Of a stretch of 64,000 bases of DNA, positions 16,337 through 24,199 are shown one piece after another. Position numbers and translations under genes: made by a program. How positions within the stretch are numbered: the stretch's first letter is position 1; each line of letters opens with the position of its first letter. Below the pieces are notes generated by a model. That model was not told the origin of the DNA, did no database searches, and was given only the letters and a program-made list of their open reading frames with translations. This stretch comes from Chryseobacterium soli (GTDB lineage Bacteria; Bacteroidota; Bacteroidia; Flavobacteriales; Weeksellaceae), in contig NZ_JPRH01000004.1 of NCBI RefSeq assembly GCF_000737705.1, positions 549,587-613,586 on the forward strand, in the 5' to 3' direction.

Positions 16337-18481
16337 TTAGTTGGCGAGGTCTGTATTCGAGATACTGCGTTTTGTTGTTTTGATCTGATCTTTCAGCTTT
16401 CCGAATTTATAGTTGATATTAATTCCAAATGACCGATAATAGTTTCTGATGTAATCGTTCTGATAAAAAGCACCGCCATTGGTCTCGGTAACGGCTTTTC
16501 TAAAGGTATTGAATGGATTGTTAATATACGCTGAAAAGGAAAGCTGATCGTCCAGTATACTTTTACTTATATTGAAAGACAATCCTGTATAGGAATTGGT
16601 TGTTTTCTGCAATCCTGCAGGCATTCTGCTCATGAATTCTATATTGGTGCCGGCTCTCCAGTGGTCTTCAAACTGATAATTGGCAGACAGATACATATTA
16701 TACGTAAACATATTATTTTTAATAAAAGCATCATCTACCATTCCGCTGATGAAAAACAGGGCAGCATTTCCATTTAGGCTGAGACTGAATTTCTTGCTCA
16801 CGGGATAACTCAAATAATAATCCAGTCCCAATCTACCGGCTTTATTGGAGTTTTCATACGTTGTTTTTGTGATATGGGTATCAGGATCATAGGTTGAAAC
16901 CTTAAGGTCTACTTTATTGGAAAAAGAGTACGAAAGTCCCAGATTAAGATTGATTTTTTTATTGAATGAATATCCGGCCATCAAATCATTATTGATCACT
17001 GATTTCAAATAAGGATTTCCACTGATTTGAAAATAGGGATTGGATTGATTGACAAAGGGATTAAGACGAATAATTCCCGGTCTTTTTATCCGCTGGGAAA
17101 ACCCAAAGCTCACTGTGTGATGGTCTTTCCAGGTTTTACTGATGGAAATATTGGGAATAAGGTTGAAGTAGTTTTGATTGACGCTGGTATTCGTAGACGT
17201 GAAATCTACTTTTGTCTGTGTTCTTTCCAGTCTGAGGCCTGTCTGGAAGTTCAGGCTTAACACTGTAAATTGGGTAGAAATATAGGCTCCAAAAATATTC
17301 TGGTTATTCATAAATTCATCCGAATTGTTGAGACTTTCAGGAACCGAAGTATAACCACTGTTGTTTTTCCGGAGTATGGCTTTAACTCCTGTTTCTAGAG
17401 AAACTTTTTTAATTTTCTTTACGAAATCAACCTGAAAAGTATGTTCGCTGTTATCATTATCATTCGTCTGATCAAGAGTATAGGATGAAGTATTGATCAG
17501 GTTTTGAACATCCGTTCTACTCATCATGTGGTAATCGTAGGTATTGAATTTATAGGACAGTGTTAAAAGCTGGGATGTATCATTTTTAAAACCAATCTGA
17601 TAATTAGCCGCCGCTTCAAAACCATTTCCTCTGCTGTTGGAATTATTGAACGAAAGGTTATTTTCTTCCAGCGCATTTTGCTGGAAAAAATAAGAATCCA
17701 GGCCATCTTTTGATCTGCTGTTGGAAAAATTCATTCCCAACTGAACATTCAGAAGCTGTAAACTGTCTATTTCATAGCTGATACTGGTATTAAAGTAGCC
17801 TCCATTTCCTTTATTTGAGGTCCTTCCCTTCTGACGAAGATTATCAGAGGAAGTCTGTTGAAAATTTTGATATTCAATTTCAGGCTGGTTGGTCAGAGAA
17901 CCGCCGCCATAAGCAGAGATACCCAGTTTTTTGTGTTGTACATTCAAAGAAAAACCCATATTCTGCTCCTGCCTGGGAAACCTGGTCCCGAAGTTCACAG
18001 AGGCATTATATCCATCATTCATCTTTTTGGTGGTGATGATATTAATAATTCCTGAAACGCCTTCTGCATCGTATTTTGAAGATGGATTGGTGATGATTTC
18101 TATGTTCTGGATGCTGCTGGCAGGAATGCTTTTCAATACTTCTTTTGCATTGGTATTCAGAAGCTGGGCTTCTTTACCGTTCATCAGGATTTTAAAATTA
18201 GTATTCCCTTTGAAGAGAACATTTTCATTAGGATCAACAGTGATGTAGGGCATCTTTTTCATCATTTCTATGAGACTTTTCGACTGGTTTTCCGGATCTG
18301 CCTGTACGTTATACACCAAGCCGTCAATTTTATTTTTAATAAGAGGTTTCTTTACATTGATAACGACCGCTTTTATGTTGGAAACGGAATCTTTTACCGT
18401 TCCGGAAGCTGTTTCCTGAGCAGCTGTATTACCTGTTATAAGGGCGCAGGCAAGCCATGAAAGTACATATACTGTTTTCAT
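16337..18481 (-). CDS. Outer membrane beta-barrel protein (TonB-receptor-like, OMP_b-brl_3 type)
   Basis: A 714-aa protein with a signal peptide ending NTAAQ. An N-terminal plug-like region (about 30-150) has KKMPYITVDPNENVLFKG, LMNGKEAQLL and GVSGIINIITTKK. The rest is a long array of alternating beta strands ending with an aromatic-rich C-terminus, as in a 22-strand barrel. It lacks the carboxypeptidase-D-like N-terminal domain common in this group. The substrate is unknown. It lies 92 bases after the small membrane protein gene 18574-18906, and both should be read from an ECF-type promoter divergent from the sigma gene, so sigma may control it. Confidence 0.85.
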   Translation of the reverse strand: MKTVYVLSWLACALITGNTAAQETASGTVKDSVSNIKAVVINVKKPLIKNKIDGLVYNVQADPENQSKSLIEMMKKMPYITVDPNENVLFKGNTNFKILMNGKEAQLLNTNAKEVLKSIPASSIQNIEIITNPSSKYDAEGVSGIINIITTKKMNDGYNASVNFGTRFPRQEQNMGFSLNVQHKKLGISAYGGGSLTNQPEIEYQNFQQTSSDNLRQKGRTSNKGNGGYFNTSISYEIDSLQLLNVQLGMNFSNSRSKDGLDSYFFQQNALEENNLSFNNSNSRGNGFEAAANYQIGFKNDTSQLLTLSYKFNTYDYHMMSRTDVQNLINTSSYTLDQTNDNDNSEHTFQVDFVKKIKKVSLETGVKAILRKNNSGYTSVPESLNNSDEFMNNQNIFGAYISTQFTVLSLNFQTGLRLERTQTKVDFTSTNTSVNQNYFNLIPNISISKTWKDHHTVSFGFSQRIKRPGIIRLNPFVNQSNPYFQISGNPYLKSVINNDLMAGYSFNKKINLNLGLSYSFSNKVDLKVSTYDPDTHITKTTYENSNKAGRLGLDYYLSYPVSKKFSLSLNGNAALFFISGMVDDAFIKNNMFTYNMYLSANYQFEDHWRAGTNIEFMSRMPAGLQKTTNSYTGLSFNISKSILDDQLSFSAYINNPFNTFRKAVTETNGGAFYQNDYIRNYYRSFGININYKFGKLKDQIKTTKRSISNTDLAN

Positions 18482-18573
18482 AATGGTTGGGTTATGGGCA
18501 TAAGAATCCCGGGACAGTAGTTCTGTCTTTTTAAAAAATCCGGGATTTATATTGATTTATAGGAGTAGGAAAA

Positions 18574-18906
18574 TTATTTCTTCTGATTTTTCATCATGAA
18601 ATAATAGGTAAGAAAACCGAGTGCGACAAAGACCGTCATCACTCCATAAGGAAGCGGCGTATTTTCATCGTGCGGAAGAAATTCCAGTACGATAAGACCT
18701 GCTCCGCCAAACAGTAAAATGATTCCCCATTTCAGCATTTCGGAATTAAATCCGGTAAGGTTGTTGAGGATCACAAACATTTTATCATCAAGATGTTCTT
18801 TATTGAGTATCTTTTTTTTCAGATTATAATTCGTGATCACCACGATCATGACGGAGACAGCGATGAGTATGGCGATCATGACGATAAAGGGTGCCAGATT
18901 TTTCAT
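18574..18906 (-). CDS. Small membrane protein next to ECF sigma gene
   Basis: A 110-aa protein with three predicted membrane segments (about 5-26, 58-76 and 86-104) and a short basic loop after the first. It resembles small membrane proteins of unknown function (DUF6249-like) that sit beside ECF sigma genes in Bacteroidota; this is recognised by context. A promoter on the minus strand at 18955-18925 matches the sigma promoter, so it probably belongs to the sigma regulon. Confidence 0.7.
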   Translation of the reverse strand: MKNLAPFIVMIAILIAVSVMIVVITNYNLKKKILNKEHLDDKMFVILNNLTGFNSEMLKWGIILLFGGAGLIVLEFLPHDENTPLPYGVMTVFVALGFLTYYFMMKNQKK

Positions 18907-18924
18907 TTTGATTTCTATTTAGCC

Positions 18925-18955
18925 AATAGACAACATTCCATAGGTGAAGGTTACA
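18925..18955 (-). promoter_or_regulatory. ECF-type promoter, divergent arm
   Basis: On the minus strand TGTAACC (18955-18949), 16 bases, TGTCTATT (18932-18925), closely matching the plus-strand promoter of the sigma gene. About 18 bases separate it from the start codon at 18906. Confidence 0.6.
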
Positions 18956-18978
18956 AAAATTACAATATATTAGAAAGT

Positions 18979-19008
18979 TGTAACCTAAAGAAAAAAAAAT
19001 GGTCTAAT
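18979..19008 (+). promoter_or_regulatory. ECF-type promoter of the sigma gene (autoregulation likely)
   Basis: TGTAACC (18979-18985), 15 bases with a poly-A tract, GGTCTAAT (19001-19008). This fits the TGTAAC / CGTCTA style of flavobacterial ECF promoters. The ATG at 19014 lies about where transcription should start, so the mRNA may be leaderless or nearly so. Confidence 0.6.
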
Positions 19009-19013
19009 AGGAT

Positions 19014-19559
19014 ATGTTCGATGAAGAAAAAACCATTAACGATGTTCTGAAGGGAAACCTCAGTGCTTTCCAGCATATTGTAAAGCAATATCAGAATTTG
19101 GTGTATTCTATCCTGAACAGAATATTGAGCAATGATGAAGATATAGAGGATGTGGGACAGGAAGTTTTTATTAAGGTATTCAATAATCTTAAAAGTTTTA
19201 AAAGAGCATCCAAACTTTCTACATGGATTGCCAGGATCACTTATCATGTAGCCCTTAATTATATAAAGAAAAATTCAAGGCATTATTTTGATACGATTGA
19301 TGAAAATTCGGATTTTCAGTTCGCGTCTGAAACTCCGGAAACAAAGCTTATAGGAAAGGAATTTGATACATACATCAACAGACTGATCAGTGAACTTCCG
19401 TTGCAGTACAGAACGGTGATTACGCTGTATCATCTGGATGAGTTCAGTATTCAGGAGATTCAGAATATCACTCAATTTCCTGAAGGAACGATAAAAGGAT
19501 ATTTATTCAGAGCCCGAAAATTATTAAAAGAAAAACTTGAAAAAGATGGATACCCGTAA
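19014..19559 (+). CDS. ECF RNA polymerase sigma factor (sigma-70 family)
   Basis: A 181-aa ECF sigma factor. Region 2 spans about residues 18-90 (VKQYQNLVYSILNRI, DIEDVGQEVFIKVFNNL, KLSTWIARITYHVALNYIKK). Region 4 spans about 120-175 (LPLQYRTVITLYHLDEFSIQ, FPEGTIKGYLFRARKLLKEKL). It directs RNA polymerase to TGTAAC-type promoters, one of which lies directly upstream of itself and one divergently. The following gene overlaps its end by 14 bases and encodes a small membrane protein that may act as its anti-sigma factor. This start is the only Met ahead of region 2 at the usual distance. Confidence 0.92.
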   Translation: MFDEEKTINDVLKGNLSAFQHIVKQYQNLVYSILNRILSNDEDIEDVGQEVFIKVFNNLKSFKRASKLSTWIARITYHVALNYIKKNSRHYFDTIDENSDFQFASETPETKLIGKEFDTYINRLISELPLQYRTVITLYHLDEFSIQEIQNITQFPEGTIKGYLFRARKLLKEKLEKDGYP

Positions 19560-19941
19560 AGACAAAATACTTCAGCAATTCCCAGGTCATCAGGAGGATA
19601 ATACGATTATTCCGGAAAAGGATCTGGAAACCTATGAATTCCTCTATGATGCATTGGAAAAGTCTCCGGATGCAGGATTCTCACTGGGATTTTCTCATCA
19701 GGTCATCAGAAAAATTGAAGCTAAACAGCAACGTAAAGTTACTGTAAAGCTCTATTCTTTAGCATCAGTTCTGATTGCGATGACATTAGGTTTCTCCGCT
19801 GTTTTTTTCAGTGAAGAACAATGTGCAGTGCTATTTTCTATGATCTTGAAATATAAATTTGCAGTTATATTTTTACTTGCGGCTGTCAGTGTAATCCAGA
19901 TCAGCACCAGAATATTTTCAACAAGAGAATTGGAGAATTAA
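19546..19941 (+). CDS. Membrane protein co-transcribed with the ECF sigma factor (possible anti-sigma)
   Basis: I chose ATG 19546 (131 aa); an upstream in-frame TTG at 19537 is less likely. It overlaps the sigma gene by 14 bases, so the two are translationally coupled. The N-terminal 70 residues are soluble and charged (MDTRKDKILQQFPGH; YEFLYDALEKSPDAGF; FSHQVIRKIEAKQQ), and two hydrophobic helices follow (about 75-93 and 103-122). This plan of cytosolic N-terminal part plus membrane helices fits an anti-sigma factor. No zinc-binding HxxxCxxC motif is present, so the role is inferred from layout. Confidence 0.75.
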   Translation: MDTRKDKILQQFPGHQEDNTIIPEKDLETYEFLYDALEKSPDAGFSLGFSHQVIRKIEAKQQRKVTVKLYSLASVLIAMTLGFSAVFFSEEQCAVLFSMILKYKFAVIFLLAAVSVIQISTRIFSTRELEN

Positions 19942-19988
19942 TCTAATGTTCTTCGCTAACTTCAACCCTCAGATCTGAAATCTACTAT

Positions 19989-20963
19989 CTAATTACCATA
20001 CACATCCGGATTGACACAATGAGGCATTTGTTCACCTTTTGAAAAAGCAATGATGTTTTCAGCGGCAATTCTAGCCATTCCGTCCCGGGCTTCCATGGTA
20101 GCTGAACCTATATGCGGCAATACACATACATTGGAAAGTCCTAAAATAGGATCATCTTTCATCATCGGCTCCGGATTGGTGACATCCAGCCCTGCTCCCC
20201 AAATTTCTCTTGCCACTAAAGCGTCATACAGATCGGTCTGCTGATGAAAACCGCCTCTTGCCGTATTGATAAAAATAGAATTAGGTTTCATTTTTTCAAA
20301 AACCGAGCGGTTGAAAAGATCTTTACGGTCCGGAGTAAAATTAGCATGAATACTTAAAACATCGGATTGTTCTACAAGCTCATCAAACGAAACATATGTT
20401 GCATTAAGCTCATTTTCTGCCTCTTCATTTTGATGCCTGTTATTGTAGATAATATTCATATCAAAAGCTTTCTGAGCTTTTTTGGCCATTTCGAAACCGA
20501 TTCTGCCCAATCCGAAAATACCCAGCGTTTTCCCGTATAATTCCTGTCCTAAGGCATGCAATGGATCAAAATCGCCCCAGTTTCCTTCTTTAACCTTCTG
20601 AAAATTGTAGGAAGCTCTTCTTGCCACCGACTGCATCAGAAGAAAAGCAACATCTGAAGTCGCTTTGCTCAATACATCGGGTGTATTTCCAACCGGCACA
20701 TTTCCCTGGTTGGCAGCCGCAATATCAACATGGTCAAAACCTACAGAATATAGAGCAATTGCCTTTACATTGGAACATTCTTCAAAAAAATCTTTATCAA
20801 AAGTATGATGTCCAACGTTGAGAATTGCATCGGTATCTTTACAGTAGCTCAGCCATTCTTCGTGAGACAGGTTTTCATTTTCAGGAATACTAACGTCGAG
20901 TCCTGCTTCTTTCAGCAGGTTGATCCCTATTTCAGGAATTCTTTTATTGATGAATACTTTCAT
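19989..20963 (-). CDS. D-isomer-specific 2-hydroxyacid dehydrogenase (glyoxylate/hydroxypyruvate reductase-like)
   Basis: Start chosen at ATG 20963 (324 aa, MKVFINKRIPEIG); a longer frame upstream runs into a hairpin and is not family-like. It is an NAD(P)-dependent reductase of 2-keto acids. Features are the Rossmann loop GLGRIG (151-156), NTARGG with the substrate Arg and PHIGSAT with the catalytic His, plus SVGFDHVD near residue 73. Glyoxylate or hydroxypyruvate is the probable substrate, but the family is broad. It is a single gene; the adjacent genes are not in the same pathway. Confidence 0.88.
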   Translation of the reverse strand: MKVFINKRIPEIGINLLKEAGLDVSIPENENLSHEEWLSYCKDTDAILNVGHHTFDKDFFEECSNVKAIALYSVGFDHVDIAAANQGNVPVGNTPDVLSKATSDVAFLLMQSVARRASYNFQKVKEGNWGDFDPLHALGQELYGKTLGIFGLGRIGFEMAKKAQKAFDMNIIYNNRHQNEEAENELNATYVSFDELVEQSDVLSIHANFTPDRKDLFNRSVFEKMKPNSIFINTARGGFHQQTDLYDALVAREIWGAGLDVTNPEPMMKDDPILGLSNVCVLPHIGSATMEARDGMARIAAENIIAFSKGEQMPHCVNPDVYGN

Positions 20964-20991
20964 TATTTTTATTTTGTGATGCGTAATGTCA

Positions 20992-21027
20992 ACAAAAAAA
21001 GCCTTGCTTCCGCAAAAAAGCAAGGCT
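20992..21027 (-). terminator. Hairpin with T run ahead of the dehydrogenase gene
   Basis: GCCTTGCTT (21001-21009) pairs with AAGCAAGGC (21018-21026); on the minus strand seven T follow. It lies 30 bases upstream of the dehydrogenase start and far (465 bases) after pcm, so it may end a short leader RNA or act as an attenuator. Confidence 0.6.
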
Positions 21028-21379
21028 GCTGAACTTTACTATTAAATTAAAAATTATTTTTTCTCATCCGAATGTATTGGTTATTTCTAAAGTAAAACAG
21101 ACTTCTACATTATTTTTTCGTTGTGAATTTTTTTCCAACTATTATTTAAATTGTATTATAATTTAAACAACTGTTCTAATATTTAAAAACAATTTTCATT
21201 CCGAAATGTTTCTCAAATCTTGATAAAAATTTTATCGTATGTCATAACAGAGATGTTTTTCGGCTAAAGCCGGATGATTTTCAATCTATTATGAACGGGC
21301 TAAAGCCCGTTTCTATTGAATGGAAAAGGTGAGATTTATCTAATTATTGTATAAAATTGCACACACTAAGGTTTACTGT
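21028..21379. other. Intergenic stretch with REP-like palindromes
   Basis: AT-rich spacer without a gene. It contains two related palindromes: CGGCTAAAGCCG (21261-21272) and AACGGGCTAAAGCCCGTT (21294-21311), the latter followed by TCTATTGA. The same core and tail recur at 30777-30804 and 50251-50276. Confidence 0.6.
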
Positions 21380-21466
21380 GTTCTGATTTTTTCTCGCTAA
21401 CAAATGTATAGACGCCAAATTCTTCTTTTTTCGAATCCCGAAAGTGATATTTTTATGACAGTGAAT
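21380..21466 (-). pseudogene. Partial duplicate of the 3' end of pcm
   Basis: About 85 bases align with the last codons of the adjacent pcm gene in the same orientation, sharing CGCCAAATTCTTC and GATATTTTT. On the minus strand it would read EKEEFGVYTFV with a one-base frameshift, against EKEEFGAYKFV in the intact gene. It is the tail of a lost paralog or a local duplication. Confidence 0.6.
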
Positions 21467-21491
21467 AACCTGATGGCAATGAACCAGCTAT

Positions 21492-22145
21492 TTACTGATT
21501 GGTTTTTCCTAACATAGGAACAAATTTATAGGCGCCAAATTCTTCTTTTTCGAATTCTGTAGGAGATATTTTTGTAAATCTGAATAAAACCTGCTCGTCT
21601 GTAGGTCCCAACGGAATCACCATTTTACCGCCCACTTTTAACTGTTTTAATAATTCAGTGGGCAATATTGAAGCTCCACAGGTAACAATAATCCGGTCAA
21701 AAGGTGCAAAAGTGGGAAGCCCTGCAAAGCCGTCTCCAAAGCTCTGAAACTTAGGATACAGATGAAGTTCCCGGAATTTTTTCTTTGAAAAATCAAAAAG
21801 GTCTTTTTGCCTTTCCACCGTATACACTAAAGCTTTCATAGCGAGTAATACGGCAGTCTGATATCCACATCCGGTTCCTATTTCAAGTACTTTATCTCCA
21901 GGCATTACTTTGAGAAGCTCCGACTGCTCGGCAACGGTTGAGGGATGCGAAATGGTCTGATGTGCCAGAATCGGGAAAGCCCGGTCTTCATAGGCAAAGT
22001 CTTCAAAAATACTTTCGATAAAAAGGTGTCTCGGAACCTCATTCATTGCCGAAAGTACATTTTCATCCGAAATTCCAATTCTCTGCCGAAGGTAGTCGAC
22101 TAAAATCTTTCTTTTTCCTTTGTGTACAAACGAATCTTGCGTCAT
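21492..22145 (-). CDS. pcm: Protein-L-isoaspartate O-methyltransferase
   Basis: A 217-aa SAM-dependent methyltransferase that starts repair of damaged Asp/Asn residues by methylating L-isoaspartyl groups. Family motifs are TISHPSTVAEQSELL (64-78), VLEIGTGCGYQTAVL (86-100, SAM loop), YTVER after the second strand, and GGKMVIPLGP near the C-terminus. Length is normal. It has a degenerate copy of its own 3' end 120 bases downstream. Confidence 0.92.
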   Translation of the reverse strand: MTQDSFVHKGKRKILVDYLRQRIGISDENVLSAMNEVPRHLFIESIFEDFAYEDRAFPILAHQTISHPSTVAEQSELLKVMPGDKVLEIGTGCGYQTAVLLAMKALVYTVERQKDLFDFSKKKFRELHLYPKFQSFGDGFAGLPTFAPFDRIIVTCGASILPTELLKQLKVGGKMVIPLGPTDEQVLFRFTKISPTEFEKEEFGAYKFVPMLGKTNQ

Positions 22146-22303
22146 TAGATGGTAATTATTAGGTATCAGGGTTTAGTTTCTCACAAAAATAAGGATAAGA
22201 TTTTAGATTTCAGAATCCGGACGTACATTTTGACGATTAAGTCTAAAGTCTTATATCTGAAATATCGCATCTAATTTATATCTTTACAAAAATTAAAAAA
22301 GCT

Positions 22304-23269
22304 ATGTTGAAAGCAGGTTTGGTAGGTGCCGGACATTTGGGGAAAATACATTTAAGACTTCTTAATCAATCTGATAAGTATGAGTTTGTAGGCTTCCATG
22401 ATAAAGATGTAGAAAACGGGAAAAAAATAGAAGCCGAATTCGGATATAAATATTTTGAAAATTTTGATGATCTTCTGGATCAGATTGAGATGCTGGATAT
22501 TGTAACTCCTACGCTCTATCATTATGATTATGCCTTAAAAGCGATTGCTAAAGGACTTCATTTCTTCATCGAAAAACCCGTTACCCATACGCTTGAACAG
22601 GCAGAAGAAATCCTTTATAAATGCCGTGAGAATGGGATAAAAGCCCAGGTAGGCCATGTTGAAAGATACAACCCTGCTTTTATGGCCACCAAAGAATATA
22701 TCAAAGATCCGATGTTTATTGAAATCCACAGGCTTGCTGAATTTAATCCGCGTGGAACCGATGTTTCTGTAGTGTTGGATTTAATGATTCATGATCTGGA
22801 TATTTTATTGAGCATGGTGAAATCTAAAGTTAAAATTATTCATGCAAGCGGTGTTTGTGTGGTAAGCAAAACTCCGGATATTGCCAATGCCAGGATAGAA
22901 TTTGAAAATGGCTGTGTAGCGAATCTTACGACTTCAAGAATTTCTATGAAAGCGATGAGAAAAAGCCGTTTTTTCCAGAAAGATGCTTACATTTCTGTTG
23001 ATTTCCTGGAGAAAAAAGCAGAGGTGATCAAGATGCAGGATGCCCCTGAAGTGCCTACTCCATTTGATATGATTATTGAAAATGCCGAAGGAGAAAAGAA
23101 TCAGATTCTGTTTGAATATCCAAATATTCAGCCTAATAATGCTATTTTGGATGAGCTGAACTCTTTTGCAGATGCCATTACAGAAAATAAAAACGTGGAA
23201 GTTTCCCTTGAAGATGGAACGGAAGCGCTAAAAGTAGCACTGGAAATTATGAAACTGATCAGCCGGTAA
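22304..23269 (+). CDS. Gfo/Idh/MocA family oxidoreductase
   Basis: A 321-aa NAD(P)-dependent oxidoreductase. The N-terminal Rossmann domain has VGAGHLGKIH (7-16), DIVTPTLYHY, and EKPVTHTLEQAEE with Lys91 of the EKP motif. The C-terminal domain has GHVERYNPAF and DLMIHDLDILLS with the conserved His. It probably acts on a sugar or UDP-sugar; close relatives act on UDP-amino-sugars, but the substrate cannot be read from sequence. The stop overlaps the start of the next gene by one base (TAATG). Confidence 0.85.
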   Translation: MLKAGLVGAGHLGKIHLRLLNQSDKYEFVGFHDKDVENGKKIEAEFGYKYFENFDDLLDQIEMLDIVTPTLYHYDYALKAIAKGLHFFIEKPVTHTLEQAEEILYKCRENGIKAQVGHVERYNPAFMATKEYIKDPMFIEIHRLAEFNPRGTDVSVVLDLMIHDLDILLSMVKSKVKIIHASGVCVVSKTPDIANARIEFENGCVANLTTSRISMKAMRKSRFFQKDAYISVDFLEKKAEVIKMQDAPEVPTPFDMIIENAEGEKNQILFEYPNIQPNNAILDELNSFADAITENKNVEVSLEDGTEALKVALEIMKLISR

Positions 23270-23748
23270 TGAAGAAAGCTGAAACCTATCTCCTGCCTAT
23301 GATATTTTTATATTTATCGTTGGTTTGCTTATATGTGAGCTACTCGTATATTACTAAAGATTATAATTCGACCAAAAGTATTTATCAGCCGTATAAAACC
23401 TTTGTTCAGTTATCATCCTTCCATTACAACAATGTAATCATTACCATTTTAAAAGGCCTTGCCGGAGTTATAGGATTTGGTGTTTTTTCATCCAAGGGTA
23501 AAAAAATTAATTATTTTACTTCATTATTTTTATTGATGAATCTATTTGAACTCATCATATTGGCTTCTTTACAGTTTTTAGTTTTTAAAGTTTCTTCAAG
23601 CTATATTGACAATACAGGAATTATTGCATCAGCTATTTTATGTGTGATTCTCAGCTTTTTTTACTTTAAAAATGCTGAAATAAAAAAAATAACAGGCCCA
23701 ATCCTGCTGAGTTTATTTTTAACGGTCATTTCTTATTATTTACATTAA
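23269..23748 (+). CDS. Four-helix integral membrane protein, unknown function
   Basis: A 159-aa protein with four predicted membrane helices (about 6-27, 57-75, 84-104 and 115-157, the last region perhaps two helices). I recognise no family. It shares one base with the stop codon of the preceding oxidoreductase gene, so translation is coupled. That gives operon membership but no function. Confidence 0.7.
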   Translation: MKKAETYLLPMIFLYLSLVCLYVSYSYITKDYNSTKSIYQPYKTFVQLSSFHYNNVIITILKGLAGVIGFGVFSSKGKKINYFTSLFLLMNLFELIILASLQFLVFKVSSSYIDNTGIIASAILCVILSFFYFKNAEIKKITGPILLSLFLTVISYYLH

Positions 23749-24199
23749 TTACAAAGGACTTAATTTTTATCATCCTTGTCAAGGTTTGGAACCTTGACAA
23801 GGATTGTAAGCTTTTCTTTTCACGAGCGTAATGAAACTTCAAAATTTTCAGATGCAGATGTTTACATAATTTGATACCATCAATGAAGAATATTTTTCTT
23901 GGCATTCACATTCTAAAAATTATAGAAAAGTGAGGATAAATTCTCTTGTTCCTCTTTATCTTCTTAGCTTATTCTTACAAAAAATGGTATTATTAAAGAT
24001 TTACCAATAGAAAGTCATTTTGAAAACAAAAAAAACAATATATTTGAAAAACAATTCAATATACAATTGGAAAAATTCATTTTGCATACACACTGGGTTC
24101 TCACTCAGATTAACAATATCTATGTAGATTCCTACATGGAAAATTGTGTAAGCTGCCATTAATACTAAAAATCTCCTGATATTGTAAAAAATCAAAACT
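23749..24199. other. Intergenic region, 451 bases, with one long palindrome
   Basis: Contains ATCCTTGTCAAGGTT (23772-23786), TGG, and its exact reverse complement (23790-23804), a 15-base perfect stem that may end the preceding operon although the T run is poor. The rest is AT-rich without a supported gene; a 64-codon open frame on the minus strand at 24001-24195 looks accidental. Confidence 0.6.

Noticed and set aside
24001..24195. 64-codon frame on the minus strand upstream of the GH5 gene
   Set aside because: Aromatic and hydrophobic translation of AT-rich DNA, ending against the GH5 leader; no start signal.
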